Shown here: one piece after another, positions 6,511-12,576 of the stretch | How the letters are laid out: every line of letters starts with the position of its first letter | Numbering within the stretch: the stretch's first letter is position 1 | DNA from: a virus | IMG/VR virus record: IMGVR_UViG_3300008114_000270 | Location: 1 to 22,602 of that record | Direction: 5' to 3' (one strand) | Length of the DNA: 22,602 nucleotides | Translations under genes and position numbers: made by a program | The notes under the pieces: model-generated | What the model was told of the DNA's origin: nothing | Seen by the model: the letters and a program-made list of their open reading frames with translations, nothing else | The model's database searches: none

Positions 6511-6711
6511 TTATTTTGACAATCTTAATTCTGTTACTTTAACATCTTCAATCAAACAAGTTGATAAAAACTCACTTGAATATTTTGCCAAAAATGGTAG
6601 TGTTAATGGAAGTACTTTGTAAAAATCTGATAAACTTTTACAATCATAAAGAGAAATTGATAAATCCATGTAATCATTTCTCATTTCTTTTCTGTTAATA
6701 GCTGTTTTCAT
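6511..6711 (-). CDS. Hypothetical first early-operon protein
   Basis: A 66-residue protein of unknown function, the first gene after the early promoter; the predicted transcription start is about 20 bp before its ATG. The composition is mixed, with helices (DFYKVLPLTLPFLAKYSSEFL) and one Cys near the end. Small first-in-operon phage genes are often involved in host takeover, but no motif shows this. The leader TAACAAATCA plus GAT precedes the ATG. The gap to the next gene (6449-6510) holds a weak hairpin only. Confidence 0.72.
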   Translation of the reverse strand: MKTAINRKEMRNDYMDLSISLYDCKSLSDFYKVLPLTLPFLAKYSSEFLSTCLIEDVKVTELRLSK

Positions 6712-6736
6712 ATCTGATTTGTTAATTATTATAGGA

Positions 6737-6767
6737 CAAAGTTAATATCTTTTTTCATATATGCAAA
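6737..6767 (-). promoter_or_regulatory. Early promoter of Bacteroidota type
   Basis: On the minus strand TTTG (6764-6767) is followed after exactly 19 bp by TAACTTTG (6737-6744). This matches the Bacteroidota housekeeping sigma consensus TTTG, 19-21 bp, TAnnTTTG. Transcription would start around 6730 and reach the first early gene at 6711 with a leader of about 20 nt. It lies just downstream of the late operon terminator, as expected for an independent early unit. Confidence 0.75.
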
Positions 6768-6826
6768 TAATTGAACAAAATAAATATTAACATTTGATTG
6801 TTGATAAGTGTCGATTAGTTAAACAC

Positions 6827-6866
6827 ATGTCTAAACTATGTCTAAATAATGTCTTAAATTAGACAT
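6827..6866. repeat. 11-bp-phased ATGTCTAAA repeats, candidate operator
   Basis: ATGTCTAAA at 6827-6835 and 6838-6846 and the near copy ATGTCTTAAA at 6849-6858 start exactly 11 bp apart, one helical turn. AGACAT at 6861-6866 is the inverted form and makes a 6-bp inverted repeat with 6849-6854. The array is about 60 bp upstream of the early promoter -33 element, so a protein bound cooperatively on one DNA face could activate or repress early genes. The last copy borders the T-run of the late terminator. Confidence 0.6.
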
Positions 6867-6890
6867 AAAAAAGCCCCCTTAATGGAGGCT
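6867..6890 (-). terminator. Intrinsic terminator of the late operon
   Basis: On the minus strand AGCCTCC (6884-6890) pairs with GGGGGCT (6872-6878) with one T-G pair and a 5-nt loop, followed by six T (6867-6872). It is about 70 bp downstream of the last late gene and in front of the early promoter, so it closes the structural and lysis operon. Confidence 0.88.
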
Positions 6891-6894
6891 CAGG

Positions 6895-6960
6895 CCATAG
6901 ATACTATCTATGGTGGGGCGTTGATCCGGTAACTGTTCTTATGGTAAGTATCCAGATACT
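6895..6960. repeat. Two inverted repeats between late operon and terminator
   Basis: CCATAGAT (6895-6902) and ATCTATGG (6906-6913) form a perfect 8-bp inverted repeat with a 3-nt loop, and AGTATC (6947-6952) with GATACT (6955-6960) is a second with a 2-nt loop that touches the stop codon of the last late gene. They share ATACTAT-like sequence. They may be 3'-end mRNA hairpins protecting late transcripts, or protein sites. Confidence 0.55.
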
Positions 6961-7246
6961 ATTTTCCTACCTTGAAACGTCTAAGAATGAACTTAACTAC
7001 TCTCTTTGCAATGACTTTCCAAAGACCGCCTTTAGAGTCAACTTTCACCTCCACTCCTTCGGCAGTCTTGGAAATTTCAATATCTATATTTTTACCATCT
7101 AATTTAAACTCTTTGTTAACCTCATCTTTGATGTATGAGATGTCAAGGTTTTTAGTGTCAACATCCAGCTTGATGTTGGTGCCATCCTTTTCAAGGTTGA
7201 TGTCTACATTATCAGTGTCAATTTTGACTGTTTTTTTCTTTGCCAT
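6959..7246 (-). CDS. Three-repeat small protein with cationic amphipathic tail, lysis-linked
   Basis: A longer frame reaches 7372, but that would lie inside the endolysin gene; the ATG at 7246, 7 bp after the endolysin stop, is the likely start (95 residues). Residues 13-72 form three tandem 20-residue repeats starting NVDI, NLDI and NIDI and ending in VDTK, LDGK and VDSK; each looks like two beta strands with acidic and basic residues alternating. Residues 73-95 (GGLWKVIAKRVVKFILRRF then KVGK) are a strongly cationic amphipathic helix resembling membrane-disrupting peptides. It is the last gene of the late operon. A role in the final outer-membrane step of lysis, like known cationic disruptins, is my inference; a DNA-binding or virion role remains possible. 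No database family is recalled. Confidence 0.78.
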   Translation of the reverse strand: MAKKKTVKIDTDNVDINLEKDGTNIKLDVDTKNLDISYIKDEVNKEFKLDGKNIDIEISKTAEGVEVKVDSKGGLWKVIAKRVVKFILRRFKVGK

Positions 7247-7253
7247 AACTATT

Positions 7254-7628
7254 TTATTTTGCCCATCTTGCTTTATGTCCTCTGTGGTCAAAATGTGTCC
7301 ACGTGCTGTATGTACCCAATCCACCCTCTTCCATCTTACCAGCTGCAATAAGTTTCTCAATGACAGCGGCAACCTCTTTTGGAGTCATGCCGGCAATCTT
7401 AAAGTCAGCTGCCTCACCTGTGATGTGGCGTGAACTTTTTACTCCACCAACTTTTGCATTGTGTTCTGGTGATCTGTAACCACTTGTAATCTTAATTGGT
7501 TTCTTTACCTCATCTCTAAGGACCTGCAGATTGTTTGCCAGTGCCTGGATGTTTCTCAATACAGTTTCACTCAAAGCAAATCCATGCTTGTTGAACTCTG
7601 ATAAGTTAAAGTTAGTTGTCAGTTGCAT
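7254..7628 (-). CDS. M15 peptidase endolysin
   Basis: A 124-residue protein with the full active site of M15-type (VanY/peptidase_M15_3) zinc peptidases. The SxHxxGxAxD motif is SRHITGEAAD at 66-75, giving zinc ligands His68 and Asp75, and the WxHxD motif is WTHFD at 110-114, giving the third ligand His112. ITSGYRSPEHNAKVGG at 47-62 is the typical preceding stretch. These enzymes cut the peptide part of peptidoglycan, usually as L,D- or D,D-peptidases. It has no signal peptide, so it should need a holin to reach the cell wall. Its position in the last part of the late operon beside a holin-like membrane protein fits a lysis cassette. Confidence 0.94.
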   Translation of the reverse strand: MQLTTNFNLSEFNKHGFALSETVLRNIQALANNLQVLRDEVKKPIKITSGYRSPEHNAKVGGVKSSRHITGEAADFKIAGMTPKEVAAVIEKLIAAGKMEEGGLGTYSTWTHFDHRGHKARWAK

Positions 7629-7630
7629 AA

Positions 7631-7882
7631 TTATTTTTTTGCTAATATACGCTTTTTAGTATCAATCACAGCAACAGTGTCATTCTTTATGATCGGAGCT
7701 TGTGGCTGTTTCTCTTCAATAGGTTTTCTGTTATAATACTCATTCTTATCTAAGCAGTTATACAAGCGAGCTTTAACATCCTGCACCTCGAAGTGAGTAT
7801 AAGCCAACCACATGGCAAGTACTCCCACCGCTCCCTGCTTTTTAATTATTTCTATGAATTGAGTGATAGGTAACATTTTCAT
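7631..7882 (-). CDS. Holin-like single-span membrane protein
   Basis: An 83-residue protein with one hydrophobic span at about 16-30 (QGAVGVLAMWLAYTHFE), a short amphipathic N-terminus (ITQFIEIIKK) and a charged C-terminal tail of about 50 residues. The Lys/Arg-rich end (DTKKRILAKK) faces one side. It is 2 bp from the endolysin gene, and single-span proteins with this arrangement next to endolysin are commonly annotated as holins or spanin-like lysis proteins in Bacteroidota phages. Holin function is inferred from position and topology; a Cys at 43 (YNCLDK) could allow dimer formation. ATGA overlap with the 7879-8115 gene supports coupling. Confidence 0.62.
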   Translation of the reverse strand: MKMLPITQFIEIIKKQGAVGVLAMWLAYTHFEVQDVKARLYNCLDKNEYYNRKPIEEKQPQAPIIKNDTVAVIDTKKRILAKK

Positions 7883-8115
7883 TTGACTTCATACTTTGGT
7901 AGTTCTACATTATTAACCCAGTCAATGATATCTTGATCATTCCAGTCATCTTGATATGTATATCCTGCAAAGTCAACACCAAATATTGCAGATGGAGTTG
8001 TCAGTAATACATTTGCTGTACATACTTTATCAATGATGTTATCAACAACTGTTGTCACAGTTACTGTTGGATTGATAATTTCTACGTTGAATTGAGGGAA
8101 TTTATAAGTTGCCAT
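7879..8115 (-). CDS. Hypothetical protein, beta-strand N-terminus
   Basis: A 78-residue acidic protein. The first half is strand-like (MATYKFPQFNVEIINPTVTVTTVVDNI), then a VLLTTPSAIFGVDFAGYTYQDDW stretch and an Asp/Trp-rich end. The pattern resembles small virion or tail-tip components of phages more than an enzyme, and it ends with a short charged helix. It sits between the DUF1566-like protein and the holin-like gene, overlapping the latter by ATGA. Function unknown. Confidence 0.75.
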   Translation of the reverse strand: MATYKFPQFNVEIINPTVTVTTVVDNIIDKVCTANVLLTTPSAIFGVDFAGYTYQDDWNDQDIIDWVNNVELPKYEVK

Positions 8116-8118
8116 AAT

Positions 8119-8709
8119 TTATGATAATGTTGTTCCTGTTACGGTGAAAGTTCTACATGCTATCCATCGAGCTCCTGATGTTGTTTTAGATGTTAGGTTT
8201 ACCCATGATTGAGCCATTGTATAAGCTAATGTTGTTGTTGCTAAATAAGTAGTTGAAATCCAAATTGTAGCATTTAAATTAAATGGGGAGTAGTTCAAAA
8301 TAAAAGCAGTTCCATAATTGCAAATGCTTTCCATTTCTAATTTATTTGGCATCCTCCATCCACTTGTAAATGTTCCAATAGACAAAGCCAGAGCCGCATC
8401 AATAGCAGCGTTCCAACTTGCTGCAACTGTAGCAATGCGATAATATCCCAACACAGTAGAACCATTATAAGTACTCCAATCAATTACTATATTATTTGCG
8501 TATGTAAATCCACCAAGCTCATCAGTAAATCTATCAAAAGTATTGAATGGATTTTTACTACCTAATATAGTGAATGATGTTGCACGTCCAGCCTCAAGAT
8601 CTCCATCATCTCCTGTTCTATATGATACAGTTTGCCCTGTTTTAGTTAGGGTTGCACCAATGGGAGCAGTTCCTCCTCCACCTATCTTGACGTTCAATGC
8701 ACTTATCAT
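8119..8709 (-). CDS. DUF1566/Lcl-like tail protein, candidate receptor binder
   Basis: A 196-residue protein with the marks of the DUF1566 (Lcl C-terminal) domain, whose fold is related to C-type lectins: GQTVSYRTGDDGDLEAG at 25-41, RFTD at 60-63, a WNAAIDAAL helix at 99-107, GWRMPNKLEMESI at 117-129, TIWISTTY at 148-155 and ARWIACR at 180-186. The Gly-rich start (KIGGGGTAP) may join it to the virion. In phages such domains are found in tail fibre or tip proteins, where they bind the host surface. The position after the tail genes and before lysis fits. It could instead be a host-derived extracellular-type domain used as decoration. No reverse transcriptase or template repeat is visible nearby, so there is no sign of a diversity-generating system. 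Confidence 0.75.
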   Translation of the reverse strand: MISALNVKIGGGGTAPIGATLTKTGQTVSYRTGDDGDLEAGRATSFTILGSKNPFNTFDRFTDELGGFTYANNIVIDWSTYNGSTVLGYYRIATVAASWNAAIDAALALSIGTFTSGWRMPNKLEMESICNYGTAFILNYSPFNLNATIWISTTYLATTTLAYTMAQSWVNLTSKTTSGARWIACRTFTVTGTTLS

Positions 8710-9014
8710 AGTACCAATATGACAGAACCAGATGTTAATTTAATTGATCTAAATAATTTGCTTTGAATAGGTCTAATGATTGCACCTGCTTTCAATGCTG
8801 TGCCAGGAGCTGCAATGTAAGATGACTTAACATCCGCTGCATTACCAACATGAGCAAATGAATCAAATATTGTATCCTCCAAAACAACTATTGCCTTAAC
8901 AGGATTAGCCGCATAGGTAGATGTATTATTGACAATATAGGTACCACTGGCAGCTGCAAGTACTGCATCACTACCATTTTTTGAGCTTAATTCGTAAACT
9001 GATGGACTTGACAT
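8706..9014 (-). CDS. Hypothetical small beta-rich structural protein
   Basis: A 102-residue protein rich in Ala, Ser and Val, with predicted strands (GTYIVNNTSTY, AIVVLEDTIFDSF, LFRSIKLTSGSVILVL). Proteins of this type, with a VLEDT core and an IKLTSGSV end, occur near tail or fibre genes in many phages and may form a small jelly-roll or sheet trimer on the virion; the exact role is unknown. It overlaps the DUF1566-like gene by ATGA and follows a 44-bp gap that holds a possible promoter element. Confidence 0.75.
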   Translation of the reverse strand: MSSPSVYELSSKNGSDAVLAAASGTYIVNNTSTYAANPVKAIVVLEDTIFDSFAHVGNAADVKSSYIAAPGTALKAGAIIRPIQSKLFRSIKLTSGSVILVL

Positions 9015-9030
9015 AATCTTATTTTTTGGT

Positions 9031-9038
9031 CAAAGATA
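9031..9038 (-). promoter_or_regulatory. Possible internal late promoter (-7 element)
   Basis: TATCTTTG on the minus strand matches the Bacteroidota -7 element TAnnTTTG and lies 17 bp before the ATG of the 8706-9014 gene, inside the 44-bp gap 9015-9058, the longest empty stretch in this part of the late operon. No TTTG is seen at the expected -33 position, so it is a weak call. Confidence 0.25.
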
Positions 9039-9058
9039 ATACTTAAATTTTTTAGTTT

Positions 9059-10195
9059 TTAGTAGTAGGTTCTTTTGTTCTTAAATTTGTCTGCAACCGT
9101 ACACTTTAATGAGGCCTTACGAGCAAAGTCATAGTATGTTAACTCTGGACTTTCACTCACAATTACAGGCAGGTCATTGATGCAATAGTCATGGTTGTGA
9201 GCATTGTAATCTGAGATGTATAAGTTATTCTCACTTAATAGATACAAATCAACAAGTGGCTTAGTAACACACTTCAAAGATGGATCAACGAGAATCTCAT
9301 ACTCATTCAAGTTCTCTCTTATCACTCTCCTCATCTCTCTATTATTGTAAATGATATTATCTATCTCAGTGTTTGGTTGCCTGTTGCCAATGAATCCATT
9401 GAATCTGTAAGTACTTTCAATCCCTGAGCCTGTGAAATTGATTTGCTCAATCTCATGGTATCCATCAAAGTTTGCTCTCAATCTGGCTGTTGCAATTGCA
9501 TTCTGTATTGTGAATGGCAATAGTCTATATTTCCCCCATGAGATGGTTCCTGTAATACCGGAAATATCATATTGTACTTCCAATTCATAACATCCAATTC
9601 CATCTGCATTCAATACATCAATCCATTCTATTGTAGTATAATAAGCATTGGTTTCATTAGGGAAGGCAACCACTGATGGAGTGTAAGTTGTTAACACACC
9701 ATCTTTATAAAGGTTGAATGTAACAGTATCTGCAGGATCACTGAGCTTCATCCATGCACTTGTTTTATCTGTCTCCCAGCTGTTTGATGTGGACTTAGCA
9801 AGGACCAACTCCTCACAACAACACTCCTCAAAGCCTCTATCCTGTGGAGGACAAACACCTGGTATCTTAATTGACTTGTAATCAAAATACATTCTGTCCT
9901 CATTCTTAGCACATTCGCAAGCTTTTGTCTCAGTTGTCACAGCAAAGGAAAGCCATTGAGATGGATCACCTAATGGACATGGATCACTTGTCTTTAAGCT
10001 ATCAATGTAAGTTCCACCCCCAACTAAATCTGTTATAAACCATGTTTCAATACCATCAAACCAGATGTAATAAGTATTACCAAAGTAAGTAAACTCAAAT
10101 GTATTGAATCCATTATAGGTACCGGATGCATCAACCTCGAAATAAAGTGTTGAATAAGTACCAGATTGAAACGTTATATTAATGCAATCACACAT
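9059..10195 (-). CDS. Cys-rich tail tip or adhesion protein
   Basis: A 378-residue mostly beta protein. Cysteines are unusually many for a phage virion protein: CDC at 2-4, then CPLG, CEC, GVCPP and a cluster ECCCEE at about 127-132, plus later single ones; some probably bind metal. The N-terminal third has aromatic strands (FNTFEFTYFGNTYYIWFD). The middle looks Ig-like (TVTFNLYKDGVLTTY) and the C-terminal 130 residues hold repeated hydrophobic and charged strands. The place after the large tail proteins and before the candidate receptor binder suggests a distal tail component. It overlaps the stop of the preceding gene by 8 bp. No exact family is recognised. Confidence 0.72.
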   Translation of the reverse strand: MCDCINITFQSGTYSTLYFEVDASGTYNGFNTFEFTYFGNTYYIWFDGIETWFITDLVGGGTYIDSLKTSDPCPLGDPSQWLSFAVTTETKACECAKNEDRMYFDYKSIKIPGVCPPQDRGFEECCCEELVLAKSTSNSWETDKTSAWMKLSDPADTVTFNLYKDGVLTTYTPSVVAFPNETNAYYTTIEWIDVLNADGIGCYELEVQYDISGITGTISWGKYRLLPFTIQNAIATARLRANFDGYHEIEQINFTGSGIESTYRFNGFIGNRQPNTEIDNIIYNNREMRRVIRENLNEYEILVDPSLKCVTKPLVDLYLLSENNLYISDYNAHNHDYCINDLPVIVSESPELTYYDFARKASLKCTVADKFKNKRTYY

Positions 10196-12374
10196 AGCAG
10201 CCTTTTATTTTTGAAGTAAATTTAACACCATTGGATAAGTTAACATTGTTTGGATTAAAGTAACACTCAATCAATGCAACCTGTGGAGTAGGGAATGATA
10301 AGTCAGCATATAATCCAGTAATCGGAGTCAACGGATTTGCCAGGTTATTATCATAAGGCACTACAGTAGAACATATCCATCGAGGTGCAGCCTCTGTTGG
10401 TTCTATTGTAATCATCCCCCATACATTAGCTTGATCCCAAACATCTGCAGTATTGATTGTGTGATACGCACTAACCTTATGTAACTCACCTTCGACAACT
10501 ACAGAAACCACTTGAGATGTGCTAACCACTTCCAAATCCATTGTCTGATCAATTGCAGGATCTGAATCATAATCTTTGATAACAATATTCTCGCTGTAAA
10601 TATAGTCAAGTTCATTGATGTCAACAGTAACTCTGAGCTGTAACTTCCAATCTGTTTCAGTTCCATATGGCAACCAGTTGCGTGTCTGCTTATTTGGAAA
10701 AAAGAAAGCATTTGCATTTGGTTGTGCAATCCAATATTGCCAGCTGTAAAAGAATGGCAAGTAAACCCTCATACCATAATGAGTAACAGTGTCAATGTAC
10801 GCATCTCTCTCAAGTTGTGCAGTCAGTTTCTCAGATGTTGTTGGAAGAGTTGTTATAACACTTTGAGATAGATTAACCGGATAATATCCTCCGACCTTTG
10901 GAATAGCTGTAAAATCAAAATAAGAGCTATTCAATAAGAACTCCTCATTAGTCACTGCATTAACTGACCATATCTCAGCCTTAGTGTATTTGATATCCGC
11001 ATTGATAGGAACTAAAAACTTGCCAATGAATGCAATGTCATCCTCAAGATTACCTTCAAATCCTAACTTAGTCACATTATCATCTGCAAAGTTTTCTGAG
11101 TGATCAACAAATCTATGAACAACCATATCCAATACTCCAGGAGCTGGTGGCTTTTCACTTAGTTGGTCCTCAAATAATAACAAGTTTACTGTTCCATACT
11201 TGGCCCAAATATAGAATAACCGATCACCAATACTGCGTGCATCCATGAAAGTTATAAATGCAGCGTTTGGAGTAAATTCCCAGTCCCATGTGGTCACTGT
11301 TCCAACAGTTACCGGATTGCTAAATTCAAGAGTGTATCCTGCTCCACTTGGATTAAGTGGTGACGTGAGTATAATCGGAGCTGCACTTGTCTGAGTTTCA
11401 GCCAGCATGCTTAATTCACTCTGGTCTATTGTTTGATTTTTATAATATGTGGCATCCACTGGCATATATCCTGCACCAAATCCAAAGGATGCACTTGCAG
11501 AATCAATTGAGATGGTTCCTGTTTGAACTGTGTTGAACTCAAGGCCTGTAATACCACTCACAAGAGTAGCATTGGCAACACCTAAATTAAATGGCTCATC
11601 AAACCATCCAGTATCTGCACTCTCACTGATTACAAAAGTTGTATTATTGTTTGGATTGCCATAAGTACGCTGCCAAACTGTGCCGAAATAAGTTCGTAAG
11701 CAGTTGCCAAAATCAAAACTTGACTGCAACATTGGACCGTTTTGAATAAACTCCACCTCTAAATCATAAGTCCTGGTCTTATTTGGATAAGTTGTTTGGT
11801 CAGTTATGGTTGCACTCACAGCATACTGCCCTGACATGATACCAACCTGAGTACCTGTTACAACTTGACCATTGGTTGTGCCTGTGAGGTTGAATAGTAT
11901 CTTGTTTACTGAGCCATCTATTAAGCTATTTGCACTCAGTGATGCAGTCTGCTGTATAAAGTTTAGATTAAGTTCTAATCCATTCCTTTTTGAGCCGCCT
12001 TTTTGCTTTGCTATGATGTAAACATATTGCGTTCCACTCTTCCAGGTTAACGTTGCGTTTACTACCATTGAATTGGCAGTCACACTTACTATCTCAACAG
12101 TATTTGTATGATGGATATTACCATTGGTATTGTAAATTATTACCTCAATATCATCACCTGCCAAAAAGCCCTCTGATAAAAAGCTCGCACCGGATAAACT
12201 TATCTGGTTTTGACCTGCAAAGTAACTCAATACTATAGCAGGCGTCTCAGTTATTGAGATGTTTTCTGTTAATGTACATGTATAAGTTTGTTTGTCACCT
12301 GCATTGGCTCTATAAAACCCCAGATTGACATTAAACATGTCATTGTAATTCTGATTACTTACTATAATTGGCAT
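10188..12374 (-). CDS. Large tail tip / baseplate protein
   Basis: A 728-residue protein with beta-rich domains throughout and no catalytic motif seen. Residues about 25-130 look like an Ig-like or sheet domain (KQTYTCTLTENISITETPAIVLSYF), followed by further strand-rich parts with many Asn, Thr and Tyr. The size and position after the hub-like protein and before the tip genes fit a tail fibre or upper baseplate protein of long-tailed Bacteroidota phages. It overlaps the previous small gene by 20 bp and the next by 8 bp. The assignment to tail rests on context; nothing in the sequence tells whether it binds the host or serves as scaffold. Confidence 0.75.
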   Translation of the reverse strand: MPIIVSNQNYNDMFNVNLGFYRANAGDKQTYTCTLTENISITETPAIVLSYFAGQNQISLSGASFLSEGFLAGDDIEVIIYNTNGNIHHTNTVEIVSVTANSMVVNATLTWKSGTQYVYIIAKQKGGSKRNGLELNLNFIQQTASLSANSLIDGSVNKILFNLTGTTNGQVVTGTQVGIMSGQYAVSATITDQTTYPNKTRTYDLEVEFIQNGPMLQSSFDFGNCLRTYFGTVWQRTYGNPNNNTTFVISESADTGWFDEPFNLGVANATLVSGITGLEFNTVQTGTISIDSASASFGFGAGYMPVDATYYKNQTIDQSELSMLAETQTSAAPIILTSPLNPSGAGYTLEFSNPVTVGTVTTWDWEFTPNAAFITFMDARSIGDRLFYIWAKYGTVNLLLFEDQLSEKPPAPGVLDMVVHRFVDHSENFADDNVTKLGFEGNLEDDIAFIGKFLVPINADIKYTKAEIWSVNAVTNEEFLLNSSYFDFTAIPKVGGYYPVNLSQSVITTLPTTSEKLTAQLERDAYIDTVTHYGMRVYLPFFYSWQYWIAQPNANAFFFPNKQTRNWLPYGTETDWKLQLRVTVDINELDYIYSENIVIKDYDSDPAIDQTMDLEVVSTSQVVSVVVEGELHKVSAYHTINTADVWDQANVWGMITIEPTEAAPRWICSTVVPYDNNLANPLTPITGLYADLSFPTPQVALIECYFNPNNVNLSNGVKFTSKIKGCYV

Positions 12375-12576
12375 ACTTATTCATTAAGTTATTGATTTGA
12401 CTCATGTCTTTTGCCTGCTGTGCCTCTGATAAATCCCTTAACAGCTCATCTGCCTGCTCTGGATTGTCTTTTGCTACCTCTTTTATTGCCATGTGTGCCA
12501 TAGATAACACCCCTTGAAGTGAATTAGCAAGGTTTTCTGACATTGCTTTGAGTTCATTAGCTTGTTCCTGTGTCAT
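12355..12576 (-). CDS. Small helical protein in the tail operon
   Basis: A 73-residue all-helical, Met/Gln/Ala-rich protein with heptad-like spacing (ANELKAMSENLANSLQGVLSMAHMAIKEVAK), probably forming a coiled coil or helical hairpin. The ATG overlaps the TAA of the hub-like gene by one base and its end overlaps the next large tail gene by 20 bp. Such tiny helical proteins between tail genes can be assembly chaperones or minor virion proteins; nothing here decides. Confidence 0.75.
   Translation of the reverse strand: MTQEQANELKAMSENLANSLQGVLSMAHMAIKEVAKDNPEQADELLRDLSEAQQAKDMSQINNLMNKYANYSK

Noticed and set aside
7247-7372. Longer start for the last late gene (MPLSLRNLL...)
   Set aside because: Those 42 codons overlap the conserved end of the endolysin in another frame; the ATG at 7246 is at the normal spacing after the endolysin stop.
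6972-7433. 153-codon open frame on the plus strand over the lysis genes
   Set aside because: It lies opposite two good minus-strand genes with clear motifs (M15 peptidase and the repeat protein); its translation has no family pattern and looks like a reverse shadow.
8119-8709. Diversity-generating retroelement target
   Set aside because: The lectin-like fold made me look, but no reverse transcriptase and no near-identical template repeat could be seen in the window.
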